DNA of 8,589 nt from JAAFGT01 sp041485165 (GCA_041485165.1 JBGPJC010000142.1:1-8589); one strand, 5' to 3'; shown: positions 1-7,805, numbered from the stretch's first letter. Numbers and translations: made by a program. Notes: generated from the sequence alone by a model not told the origin.

Positions 1-130
1 AATTAACCCCCGTGCGGAAATCATCCTCAAACGCTCTCGCGTCCAGATGCCCTACAAACGATTTTTGGGGGGTGGGGATACATTTCCGGTCACCGAAAAA
101 CACACAAGAAATCAGCCAAATAGGTTTTTT

Positions 131-212
131 CACAGCTTCGCGGAGAGCACGGAGGCTCGCGGAGAAAGACGAAGAGGGAGACAGAGAGCGCAGAGAACAC
201 AGAGAAAGAAAA
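131..212. repeat. Purine-rich quasi-tandem repeat (CACAGAG/CGGAGA type)
   Basis: On the + strand this stretch is a run of related 9-10 base units such as CGGAGAGCA, CGGAGGCTCG, CGGAGAAAGA, CAGAGAACA and CAGAGAAAG. On the - strand it reads as repeated CTCTGTG/CTCCGTG blocks ending in TGAAAAAACC. It lies just downstream of the stop of the leftward methyltransferase gene. From memory, similar CTCTGTGTTCTCTGTG repeats are scattered between genes in several bacterial phyla, including Acidobacteriota; no function is established that I know of. Reading frames through it give only low-complexity Arg/Glu peptides, so I do not call them genes. The remaining bases of 1-241 hold nothing else I can identify. 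Confidence 0.6.
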
Positions 213-241
213 TGCTGAGAGTAGACCGCCAGTAAATCCGC

Positions 242-991
242 TTACTTTTTCCTAAGGAAGAGAGAACCGAAGGTGAAACTTGCGCCGGGGTGTCTCTTGT
301 CCAGAACAAATCGTTCACCGGTGTCCTGAAATGGATGGCCGTCCGGGTAAACGAGGCCGCTGGCGGCGACCAGACGCTCGACCTCGGCAGCGTCGCGGAT
401 GGCCCCGGGCTGCGGCGCGCCGGCACCAAAATCAAATGAGATGGCCATGACACCGCCGGGGCGCAGGAGCGAGGCGAGGCGCTGCACGACCTGCGTCTGC
501 GCTGTTTTCGGAATGTGCTCGAGCACGCTGGCGGAAACCACGGCATCGAACGGCTGCCAGTCCGGCGGCGGGGCCGATTCCACCAGATCGTATGTCGAGG
601 CGCGCAGCGGCCATTTCCGCTTCACAGCAACTTGATTGGTCCAGTCCACGAGCGGGCCGTCCACGTCCAGGCACAGCACTTCGACTCCCCGCGAAGCGAA
701 GAAAAAGATGGGCAGCGTCGCGCCACCGCCAAAGTCCAGGACGCGGCGCGGAGCACCGCCCTCGCAGGAAAAAGCTCCGGCGGCGCCTCGCGCGTATTCC
801 CACAGCTTGTGCCAGCGGACGGCAAAGCGCCGGCGGAGGATCCCGTTGACGGCAAAAGGAGTGCCCTCGAAACCGAGACGCAGCGCCAGGCGGCGGAGCT
901 GGCGCGCCCTGAGGGCCACGCCGGGCTCTTCGAGATCGTGGCGGCTGAGCGTCTTGCTGGTCAATTTGGCTTCAATGCTGTTTAGCTGCAA
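242..991 (-). CDS. Class I SAM-dependent methyltransferase
   Basis: This is a predicted 249-residue Rossmann-fold methyltransferase of the Methyltransf_11/25 kind; the substrate cannot be told from sequence. Numbered from a TTG start at 991, motif I is VLDFGGG at 84-90, the acidic strand-2 end is LDVD at 108-111, motif IV/post-I is SVLEHI at 155-160, and LRPGG at 176-180 is the usual motif before strand 5. The first 70 residues are helical and basic and could form a substrate cap. No ATG is available at the N-terminus. TTG at 991 has a GGGGA about 8 bases upstream, while TTG at 964 is an alternative without an evident ribosome site. The frame stays open far upstream, but that part is antisense to the kinase gene and is not believed to be coding. 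The gene is divergent from the kinase with a gap of about 108 bases. Confidence 0.85.
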   Translation of the reverse strand: MQLNSIEAKLTSKTLSRHDLEEPGVALRARQLRRLALRLGFEGTPFAVNGILRRRFAVRWHKLWEYARGAAGAFSCEGGAPRRVLDFGGGATLPIFFFASRGVEVLCLDVDGPLVDWTNQVAVKRKWPLRASTYDLVESAPPPDWQPFDAVVSASVLEHIPKTAQTQVVQRLASLLRPGGVMAISFDFGAGAPQPGAIRDAAEVERLVAASGLVYPDGHPFQDTGERFVLDKRHPGASFTFGSLFLRKK

Positions 992-1099
992 CGCAGTTTT
1001 CCCCGGTGGTGCCGTCCTGTCTTTTACCTTTTCGCTGCGGGCGGCGCAACCCGCGGCGTAGTGGGGTGTTTCCGTATGGTAGAGTACGCGACAAGAGCG

Positions 1100-3280
<2,181 letters not shown>

Positions 3281-3304
3281 CTGGGCCTGGGGCGCGGTGG
3301 TTAC

Positions 3305-3658
3305 CTAAGACGTGTGGCTGCCGTGCTCGCTCGCTGCTTTAGGAACTTCATGTTCGGGATTGTCAATCACCCAGTCCCCGGTAGGATTGAGGAATTCCAG
3401 ACCCACCGCAAAACCCTGCCCGCGTTGCGCCTGGCAATAGGCCACACGCGCCTGGGCACGGAAGCCTCCGGGCAGCGAAGAAACCCACAGCCGCTCGTTC
3501 TTCCTCCACGGCCGCACGGAATGGACGCGAGCACCTTTGCTGCTGACATTCTCGGTAAAGGTGGTCTCGATGCCCGGCATGTCCGCATGTCCTGCCAGTT
3601 GCAGGGCGATGGACATGGGGACACGTTTTTCGCGCCGCGGAATCGCGGGAAGCTTCAT
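3305..3658 (-). CDS. PilZ domain protein (c-di-GMP binding)
   Basis: A 117-residue stand-alone PilZ domain, the usual size for a single-domain c-di-GMP receptor. The first ligand motif RxxxR is R8-R9-E-K-R12, and the second, (D/N)xSxxG, is N37-V-S39-S-K-G42; both are intact, so binding is likely. The rest alternates hydrophobic beta strands (RLWVSS, ARVAYC, FAVGLEFL), as expected for the PilZ barrel. There is no output domain, so it would act on a partner protein; the partner is unknown. ATG 3658 is preceded by GAGGGGG about 10 bases upstream. The gene converges on the kinase gene with only 24 bases between the stops and no clear terminator hairpin, so the two transcripts probably overlap at their 3' ends. 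Confidence 0.85.
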   Translation of the reverse strand: MKLPAIPRREKRVPMSIALQLAGHADMPGIETTFTENVSSKGARVHSVRPWRKNERLWVSSLPGGFRAQARVAYCQAQRGQGFAVGLEFLNPTGDWVIDNPEHEVPKAASEHGSHTS

Positions 3659-3868
3659 GCCTTGGATACCCCCTCAGGAAGCCTGATCCAGGTAAGCAGG
3701 GTGTAGGGCAAAACCCCTCTCCATTCCTGATGGAAACATCATCCTTGATGAACACAGGCGAAGTACAGCGCCGGAATGCTGGCGCGACACCAAAGAGGAA
3801 CGGTCAGGGAATGGGGTGTATGAACTCGCGGGGCTGCCGCAACCCTCGCCGCAATGGCGGGTGATTTC

Positions 3869-3926
3869 GTAGGGGCGGCTTTACGCCGCCCTAATGCCGC
3901 AGCGGGCGGGATAAACCCGCCCCTAC
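3869..3926. repeat. REP-like element with two hairpins inside an outer palindrome
   Basis: The outer arms GTAGGGGCGG (3869-3878) and CCGCCCCTAC (3917-3926) are perfect reverse complements. Inside lie two 7-bp stems: GGGCGGC/GCCGCCC with loop TTTAC (3873-3891), and GGGCGGG/CCCGCCC with loop ATAAA (3904-3922). The whole reads as two inverted REP-like units, similar to GTAGGGGCGGGTTTATCCCGCCC-type repeats remembered from several phyla. It lies only 5 bases beyond the stop of the CDGSH gene, so it could also end or protect the 3' end of the cysteine operon transcript. There is no T tract, so it is not a standard intrinsic terminator. The rest of 3659-3868 holds no gene I can support. Confidence 0.75.
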
Positions 3927-3931
3927 TACTG

Positions 3932-4165
3932 CTAGATCTTGGGCTTCATCGGCGGCAGGTCGCGGGCCACGCTCTGGTCCGCAAACCCTGCGGTCTTGTG
4001 CGAGCCGTCGCAGAAGGGCTTATTGGCGGAGTGGCCGCAGCGGCAGAGGGAAAGCGCGGTCCGGCCGGCGAGGCCGAAGGCTTTTCCGCTGGCGTCCACA
4101 ATCTCGAATTCCCCCTCGACGCGGAGCGGGCCGTTGGGGAGTGGCGTGATTTTCGTGTTGGGCAT
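3932..4165 (-). CDS. CDGSH-type iron-sulfur (NEET family) protein
   Basis: A 77-residue single CDGSH iron-sulfur domain. The ligand set for a 2Fe-2S cluster is complete: C41, C43, C52 and H56, in the pattern CxC-x8-C-DGSH (CRCGHSANKPFCDGSH). The N-terminal half (ITPLPNGPLRVEGEFEIVD) is the strand region common to small bacterial CDGSH proteins. No signal peptide or membrane segment is visible, so it should be cytosolic, where such proteins are thought to transfer clusters or electrons. ATG 4165 has a strong GGAGG about 11 bases upstream. It is the last gene of the leftward cysteine block, 39 bases after the moeZ stop, so cotranscription is likely. A link with cysteine-derived sulfur or Fe-S metabolism is inferred from position only. 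Confidence 0.9.
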   Translation of the reverse strand: MPNTKITPLPNGPLRVEGEFEIVDASGKAFGLAGRTALSLCRCGHSANKPFCDGSHKTAGFADQSVARDLPPMKPKI

Positions 4166-4204
4166 CGCTGCTGAGTCCTCCGGAAGATCTCGATTTCTTG
4201 ACCC

Positions 4205-5386
4205 TCAGTATTTCGGGACTGAGGGATCCACTTCGTCCGACCAAGCCAGGATCCCGCCCTTCAGGTTGGCGATCTTGCGGAATCCGGCCTGGCGCAAGAA
4301 TGCTACGGCATCGGCGGAGCGCTTGCCGCTGCGACAGTGTGCCACGATCTCGCGCGAGGTGTCCAGTTCGTGCACTCGCCGCGGCAGCTCGCCGAGCGGG
4401 ATCAGGTAACCGCCGATCTGGCAGATCTGCACCTCGTGTGGCTCGCGCACATCGAGGATGAAGATGTCGTCACCACGGTCGAGGCGCGCCTTGAGTTCGC
4501 GGGGGGTAATCTCCGGAACGGCCACGGCGGGCGCCAGCGACTCTTCACCGCGGATGCCACAGAACTCCTGGTAGTCGATAAGCTGGGTGATGGTGCGGTG
4601 CTCGCCGCACAGCGGACAGTCCGGATTCTTGCGCAGCTTCAGCTCGCGGAAGCGCATTTGCAACGCGTCGAACAGGAGCAGGCGCCCGGCCAGCGGCTCG
4701 CCCTTGCCCAGAATCAGCTTGATGGTCTCCATGGCCTGGATCGAGCCGACGATGCCGGGCAGAACACCCAGGACGCCGCCCTCGGCGCACGACGGCACCA
4801 GCCCCGGCGGGGGCGGTTCGGGATAGAGGCAGCGATAGCACGGCCCGCCGGGATAACCGAACACCGTGGCTTGGCCCTCGAAACGGAAAATCGAACCGTA
4901 CACGTTCGGCTTGCCGAGCAAAATGCAGGCGTCGTTCACAAGATAGCGCGTGGGGAAATTGTCGGTGCCGTCGACGATGATGTCGTAATCGCGGAGCAGC
5001 TCCAGGGCGTTCGCGCTGGTGAGCATGGTCTCGTGCGTCTCGATGTGGATGGCGGGGTTGAGGTTCGACAGCCGTTCCTTGGCCGCTGCGGTTTTATGCC
5101 GCCCGACGTCGCTCGATCCGAAAGTCACCTGGCGCTGCAGGTTGGTCAAGTCCACCACGTCGAAGTCCACCAGTCCCAGATGTCCTACGCCCGCGGCGGC
5201 AAGATAGAGTCCGAGCGGCGCGCCCAGGCCGCCGGTGCCGATCAGCAGGACGCGGGCCTGCTTCAGCTTGAGCTGCCCTTCCATGCCCACTTCGGGCATG
5301 ATCAGGTGGCGGCTGTAGCGCAGGATTTCCTCGTTTGACAAGCTCACTGCGGGTGTCGCCCTCGCGGTATCAATTCTTGTGGCCAT
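4205..5386 (-). CDS. moeZ: MoeZ-type ThiF/MoeB adenylyltransferase fused to rhodanese
   Basis: A 393-residue E1-like enzyme that adenylates the C-terminal glycine of a ubiquitin-like sulfur carrier and then delivers sulfur to it. The ThiF/MoeB domain (about 17-265) has the nucleotide loop GTGGLG at 50-55, the RQ...VG..K segment at 85-98, DGTDN at 139-143, and two zinc CxxC pairs (C183/C186 and C257/C260); C200 lies in the crossover loop. The C-terminal rhodanese domain (about 291-393) has the active-site loop CRSGKRS, with the persulfide cysteine at 351. Length and order match mycobacterial MoeZ. ATG 5386 has GGAG 7 bases upstream, 26 bases after the cysO stop. Position next to cysO implies CysO is its main substrate. 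It might also serve MoaD or ThiS carriers encoded elsewhere, as none other is in the window. Confidence 0.93.
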   Translation of the reverse strand: MATRIDTARATPAVSLSNEEILRYSRHLIMPEVGMEGQLKLKQARVLLIGTGGLGAPLGLYLAAAGVGHLGLVDFDVVDLTNLQRQVTFGSSDVGRHKTAAAKERLSNLNPAIHIETHETMLTSANALELLRDYDIIVDGTDNFPTRYLVNDACILLGKPNVYGSIFRFEGQATVFGYPGGPCYRCLYPEPPPPGLVPSCAEGGVLGVLPGIVGSIQAMETIKLILGKGEPLAGRLLLFDALQMRFRELKLRKNPDCPLCGEHRTITQLIDYQEFCGIRGEESLAPAVAVPEITPRELKARLDRGDDIFILDVREPHEVQICQIGGYLIPLGELPRRVHELDTSREIVAHCRSGKRSADAVAFLRQAGFRKIANLKGGILAWSDEVDPSVPKY

Positions 5387-5412
5387 AAGCGCTCTCCGGT
5401 CATCTTGCGCCG

Positions 5413-5694
5413 TCAGGCGCGACCGCCGGCGATGGAGGGCACGATGCTGATGGTGTCGCCCTCGCGCACCGGGGTCTTTTCCTTCTGCAAGTAGCGGATA
5501 TCGTCGTCGTTCACGTAAACGTTGACGAAACTGCGCAAGCGGCCGTCGTCGGCAAAGAGGTGGCGGCGCAGGTCGCCGTGCTGGGCGATGAGCGAAGCGA
5601 GCGCTTCGCCGACGGTTGCGGCGCTCACTTCCACGTTTTCGCGCTTGCCCGCGAAGGGGCGCAGCGGGGTGGGGATAATCACTTTTACGGGCAT
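5413..5694 (-). CDS. cysO: CysO-type ubiquitin-like sulfur carrier protein, GG-RA C-terminus
   Basis: A 93-residue MoaD/ThiS-fold beta-grasp protein that would carry sulfur as a C-terminal thiocarboxylate. From memory it follows M. tuberculosis CysO closely: an IPTxLRP start, a central RFVNxYVND-like stretch (SFVNVYVNDDDIRYL at 55-69), and an EGDTISIVPSIAGG tail at 78-91. The notable difference is two extra residues, R92-A93, after Gly90-Gly91. Carrier proteins need a terminal GG for adenylation, so this should be a precursor needing cleavage. The frame is open to 5820, but that upstream part overlaps mec. ATG 5694 has AAGGAG 8 bases upstream and begins at the conserved N-terminus, so I chose it. 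It lies 61 bases after the mec stop, which fits the shared pathway. Confidence 0.92.
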   Translation of the reverse strand: MPVKVIIPTPLRPFAGKRENVEVSAATVGEALASLIAQHGDLRRHLFADDGRLRSFVNVYVNDDDIRYLQKEKTPVREGDTISIVPSIAGGRA

Positions 5695-5755
5695 CGGTGC
5701 TGCTCCTTCTCCGCGTGTTTCCTCGTCTTTTTCGGCGCGACCATGATGATTAGCA

Positions 5756-6193
5756 TCAACTCCGCGCCCGGGCGGCGATCTCAAGGGCCTCGGCCTGATA
5801 GCTGGAGCGGTCGTCCTCAAGGCGCCAGGAAGTTATCTCCTCCGCCGCGCCCGCGGCCACACTGACAATGATGTAGCTGTACCACGGCCAGGCGTGCTCG
5901 CGGTCGAACTCGCTGGGACGCGCCGGGTGGTCGGGATGGGAATGATACCAGCCCACCACCTCCAGCGCCTGCGCGTGGGCGGCGCGCTCGGCGGAACGCA
6001 CATCGTCGGCAGTCACCGAAAAGCGGTTGCGCGGGGAGTCCTCCTGGCGGTTGTCGAGTGGAAAGAGGGCCACCACTTCGCGCGCCTCATCCGCGTCGCG
6101 CCCCAGCAAGGCGCCGCAGATTTCGTGCGGGTACCCCGCCGCGCCGAGGGCGCGGATTTGTTCTGCGATTTCTGCTGTCACTCTAAGGGACAT
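5756..6193 (-). CDS. mec: JAMM/MPN+ zinc metalloprotease (M67 family), CysO-cysteine peptidase
   Basis: A 145-residue JAMM-domain isopeptidase. The metal and catalytic set is complete: Glu24 (PHEICGALLG), H84 and H86 in HSHP, S94 and D97 in the SxxD end of the motif HxHP-x6-SxxD. In M. tuberculosis the homologous Mec+ cuts newly made cysteine from the CysO C-terminus, and the location directly upstream of cysO supports that role here. Because this CysO ends in GGRA, the same enzyme could also remove Arg-Ala from the precursor; that is inference. ATG 6193 is the clear start by motif spacing, though its ribosome site is weak (GAAG about 8 bases upstream). A two-hairpin repeat element lies between it and the cysM stop. 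The TGA stop overlaps an ATG (TGATG) that opens a 23-codon ORF. Confidence 0.92.
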   Translation of the reverse strand: MSLRVTAEIAEQIRALGAAGYPHEICGALLGRDADEAREVVALFPLDNRQEDSPRNRFSVTADDVRSAERAAHAQALEVVGWYHSHPDHPARPSEFDREHAWPWYSYIIVSVAAGAAEEITSWRLEDDRSSYQAEALEIAARARS

Positions 6194-6200
6194 CGCTATA

Positions 6201-6259
6201 CTTCAGGGGCTGAAGACCCTTCGCTGACTGACTTCTCATGTCGCGGCTGAAGCCGCGAC
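6201..6259. repeat. Pair of GGCTGAAGCC-type hairpins inside the operon
   Basis: Two stems with the same TGAA loop occur in a row. GTCGCGGC-TGAA-GCCGCGAC (6240-6259) is a perfect 8-bp stem, and AGGGGC-TGAA-GACCCT (6205-6220) is a 6-bp stem with one mismatch. From memory, GGGGCTGAAGCCCC-like hairpins are frequent intergenic repeats in Acidobacteriota. They fill most of the 86-base gap between the cysM stop and the mec start. No T tract follows on the transcribed (-) strand. They could reduce read-through or protect the upstream message, lowering mec-cysO-moeZ expression relative to cysM; this is inference. Confidence 0.7.
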
Positions 6260-6279
6260 CCACAAATCCAAAAATCGGC

Positions 6280-7275
6280 TCAACTTCTGCTCTTCTCCCC
6301 AGAACCGTTCACTTCTTCTTCCCAGAACCGCTCGCTCAGATACTTCTCTCCTGAATCCGCAAACACGGTGACCATCAGCGCCTTCTCGCCACGCGGCAGC
6401 GAGGCAGCCACCTGGAAGCAACCCATCAGCGCTGCTCCCGCACTGATGCTTACCAGCAAGCCTTCCTCCCGCGCGAGGCGCCGAACCATTCGATAGGCAT
6501 CCTCGGTGCGGATGGCGAGGTCCTGATCGGCCAGCGCCGGGTCATAAATCTTCGGCACAATCGCCGTGGCCATGTGCTTCCAGCCTTCGAGTCCGTGGAA
6601 AGCCGAATCCGGCTGGAGGCTGATGCAACGCACCGCGGGATTGCGCTCCTTGAGCCGCCGCGCGATGCCGACAAATGTGCCGCTGGTGCCCAGCCCGGCG
6701 ACGAAGTGCGTCACTCGCCCCTCGGTCTGCGCCCAGATCTCCTCCGCCGTGGTGCGGTAATGCGCCAGTGTGTTGGCGGGATTGCTGTACTGATCGGGGT
6801 AGAAATAATTCTCGGGCGCCGCCGCGTATATCTCGCGAACTTTGCGGATAGCCCCGTCCGAGCCTTCATCCCCGGGCGAAATCACCAACTCCGCGCCGTA
6901 GGCCTTCAGGATGCGCAGGCGCTCGGGCGAAGCGCTGGAGGGCAGGCACAACTTCACGCCGTACCCGAGCGCCGCGCCGATCATGCTGTAGGCGATCCCG
7001 GTATTCCCGCTGGTAGCGTCGAGGATGATTTTGCCCGGTCGGAGAGCGCCGCTGCGCTCGCCTTCGCGGATCATGTTGAGCGCGGGGCGATCCTTGACCG
7101 ATCCCCCGGGGTTGTACCACTCCGCTTTGGCGTAGAACTCGACCCCGGGAAACTCGCGTCCGACGCGCTCGATGCGCAGAAGCGGAGTATTGCCAATTCG
7201 CTCGAGCACCGACAGGCCGAGCTTCTTCTGCTGCTCTGTGGACACCTGCACGCAGGCCTGTGGCTTGGCTCCCAT
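6280..7275 (-). CDS. cysM: PLP-dependent cysteine synthase, CysM type (CysO-thiocarboxylate/O-phosphoserine)
   Basis: A 331-residue fold-type II PLP enzyme of the cysteine synthase family. From ATG 7275 it shows the IGNTPL opening (27-32), the PLP lysine K61 in NPGGSVKDR, the substrate loop SGNTG at 89-93, the phosphate-binding loop GTSGT at 196-200, and a SISAGAAL segment near the C-terminus that should hold the serine facing the PLP ring nitrogen. The segment GWKHMATAIVPKIYDP aligns by eye with the M. tuberculosis CysM stretch carrying Arg220, which reads O-phosphoserine; here the position is Lys233. With mec, cysO and moeZ following, the sulfur donor is probably CysO-thiocarboxylate rather than free sulfide. 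ATG 7275 has GGAGG 14 bases upstream; GTG 7296 (7 residues longer) is an alternative without an evident ribosome site. It heads the leftward operon. Confidence 0.93.
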   Translation of the reverse strand: MGAKPQACVQVSTEQQKKLGLSVLERIGNTPLLRIERVGREFPGVEFYAKAEWYNPGGSVKDRPALNMIREGERSGALRPGKIILDATSGNTGIAYSMIGAALGYGVKLCLPSSASPERLRILKAYGAELVISPGDEGSDGAIRKVREIYAAAPENYFYPDQYSNPANTLAHYRTTAEEIWAQTEGRVTHFVAGLGTSGTFVGIARRLKERNPAVRCISLQPDSAFHGLEGWKHMATAIVPKIYDPALADQDLAIRTEDAYRMVRRLAREEGLLVSISAGAALMGCFQVAASLPRGEKALMVTVFADSGEKYLSERFWEEEVNGSGEKSRS

Positions 7276-7354
7276 GGAAAAATCTGCGGCCTCCACGCAA
7301 CGCGGTGGACGCGCGGGTCGGATGGATCTCCGAGCGTCTCGGGTCTGTCCCGCA

Positions 7355-7409
7355 ATTCTTAGATGCAGCGCCTCGACTCTGGTATATGCGGCTAAGAATG
7401 CAGTTTAGC
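7355..7409. promoter_or_regulatory. Inverted repeats in the divergent region upstream of cysM
   Basis: The 219-base gap between cysM and the small rightward gene holds ATTCTTAG (7355-7362) and its exact complement CTAAGAAT (7392-7399). A second, shorter pair, GCTAA (7391-7395) and TTAGC (7405-7409), shares bases with it. On the - strand TGCTAAACT could be an extended -10 element for the cysteine operon, but no convincing -35 is visible. The arms could form a leader structure or an operator in the cysM 5' region. I see no known riboswitch here, so this is only a candidate control site. Confidence 0.3.
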
Positions 7410-7482
7410 AGATACACCCTACTTCTGATAGAGATTCCGGGCGGACAAGATGTGCGCGGCCCTTATCCTCGATTCGGGGGAG

Positions 7483-7488
7483 TATAAT
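7483..7488 (+). promoter_or_regulatory. -10 promoter element (TATAAT), probable leaderless start
   Basis: A perfect TATAAT hexamer ends 6 bases before the ATG at 7495. Transcription normally begins about 6-8 bases after the hexamer, so the first base of the mRNA would be at or next to the A of the start codon. The -35 region is not recognisable. A GGGGGAG directly overlaps the front of this element and would lie upstream of the transcript, so it would not serve as a ribosome site. Confidence 0.6.
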
Positions 7489-7494
7489 CGAGCC

Positions 7495-7749
7495 ATGGCC
7501 AGGGGCTGGGAGAGCAAGTCTGTAGAAGCGCAGATCGAATCGCAATCGAGCAACTCCGGCACCGCAAACCGTGTGCACCTGACGCCGGAGCAGATGGAAG
7601 CGCAACGCCAGAAACAGGTTTTGCTCCTGGCCCGCAAGAAAATCCAGAGCGACCTGCAGAGCAGCCAAAACCCCCGCCACCTGGAGCAACTCCGCAGCGC
7701 CTTGGCCGAGATTGAAGCCAGACTCGGACAATTGGACCGGAAGGGTTAG
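7495..7749 (+). CDS. Small conserved-looking coiled-coil protein, unknown function
   Basis: An 84-residue hydrophilic protein that I cannot assign to a functional family. The N-terminus MARGWESKSVEAQ resembles, from memory, short hypothetical proteins common in Acidobacteriota. Residues about 30-80 are Glu/Gln/Leu/Arg-rich and predicted helical, with heptad-like hydrophobic spacing (LLLARKKIQSDL, then HLEQLRSALAEIEARLGQL) broken by a SSQNPRH turn at 56-62, suggesting a helical hairpin. No signal peptide, membrane helix or cysteine is present. The frame opens at 7450, but ATG 7495 sits right after a TATAAT element and begins the conserved-looking part, so I prefer it. It is divergent from the cysteine operon and convergent with the STAS gene. 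Confidence 0.75.
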   Translation: MARGWESKSVEAQIESQSSNSGTANRVHLTPEQMEAQRQKQVLLLARKKIQSDLQSSQNPRHLEQLRSALAEIEARLGQLDRKG

Positions 7750-7805
7750 ACACCTCCCGCGCGCGCACGACTAGAAAACTATTTGAAGAGTGTCATGTTC
7801 CCTGG

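Noticed and set aside
3690..3760. Possible GEMM c-di-GMP riboswitch near the PilZ gene (AGGGCAAAACC on the + strand)
   Set aside because: The conserved ACGCAAAGCC part and the second paired region are missing, and the strand is wrong for regulating the PilZ gene.
4337..5338. A 333-codon rightward open frame
   Set aside because: It is antisense to moeZ, whose motifs are complete; composition is Arg/Gln/Val-rich shadow sequence with no recognisable domain.
5695..5820. N-terminal extension of the cysO frame
   Set aside because: It overlaps mec, is basic low-complexity sequence, and the good ribosome site and conserved N-terminus both point to ATG 5694.
6574..7362. A 262-codon rightward open frame
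   Set aside because: It is a shadow of cysM on the opposite strand, with no motif of its own.
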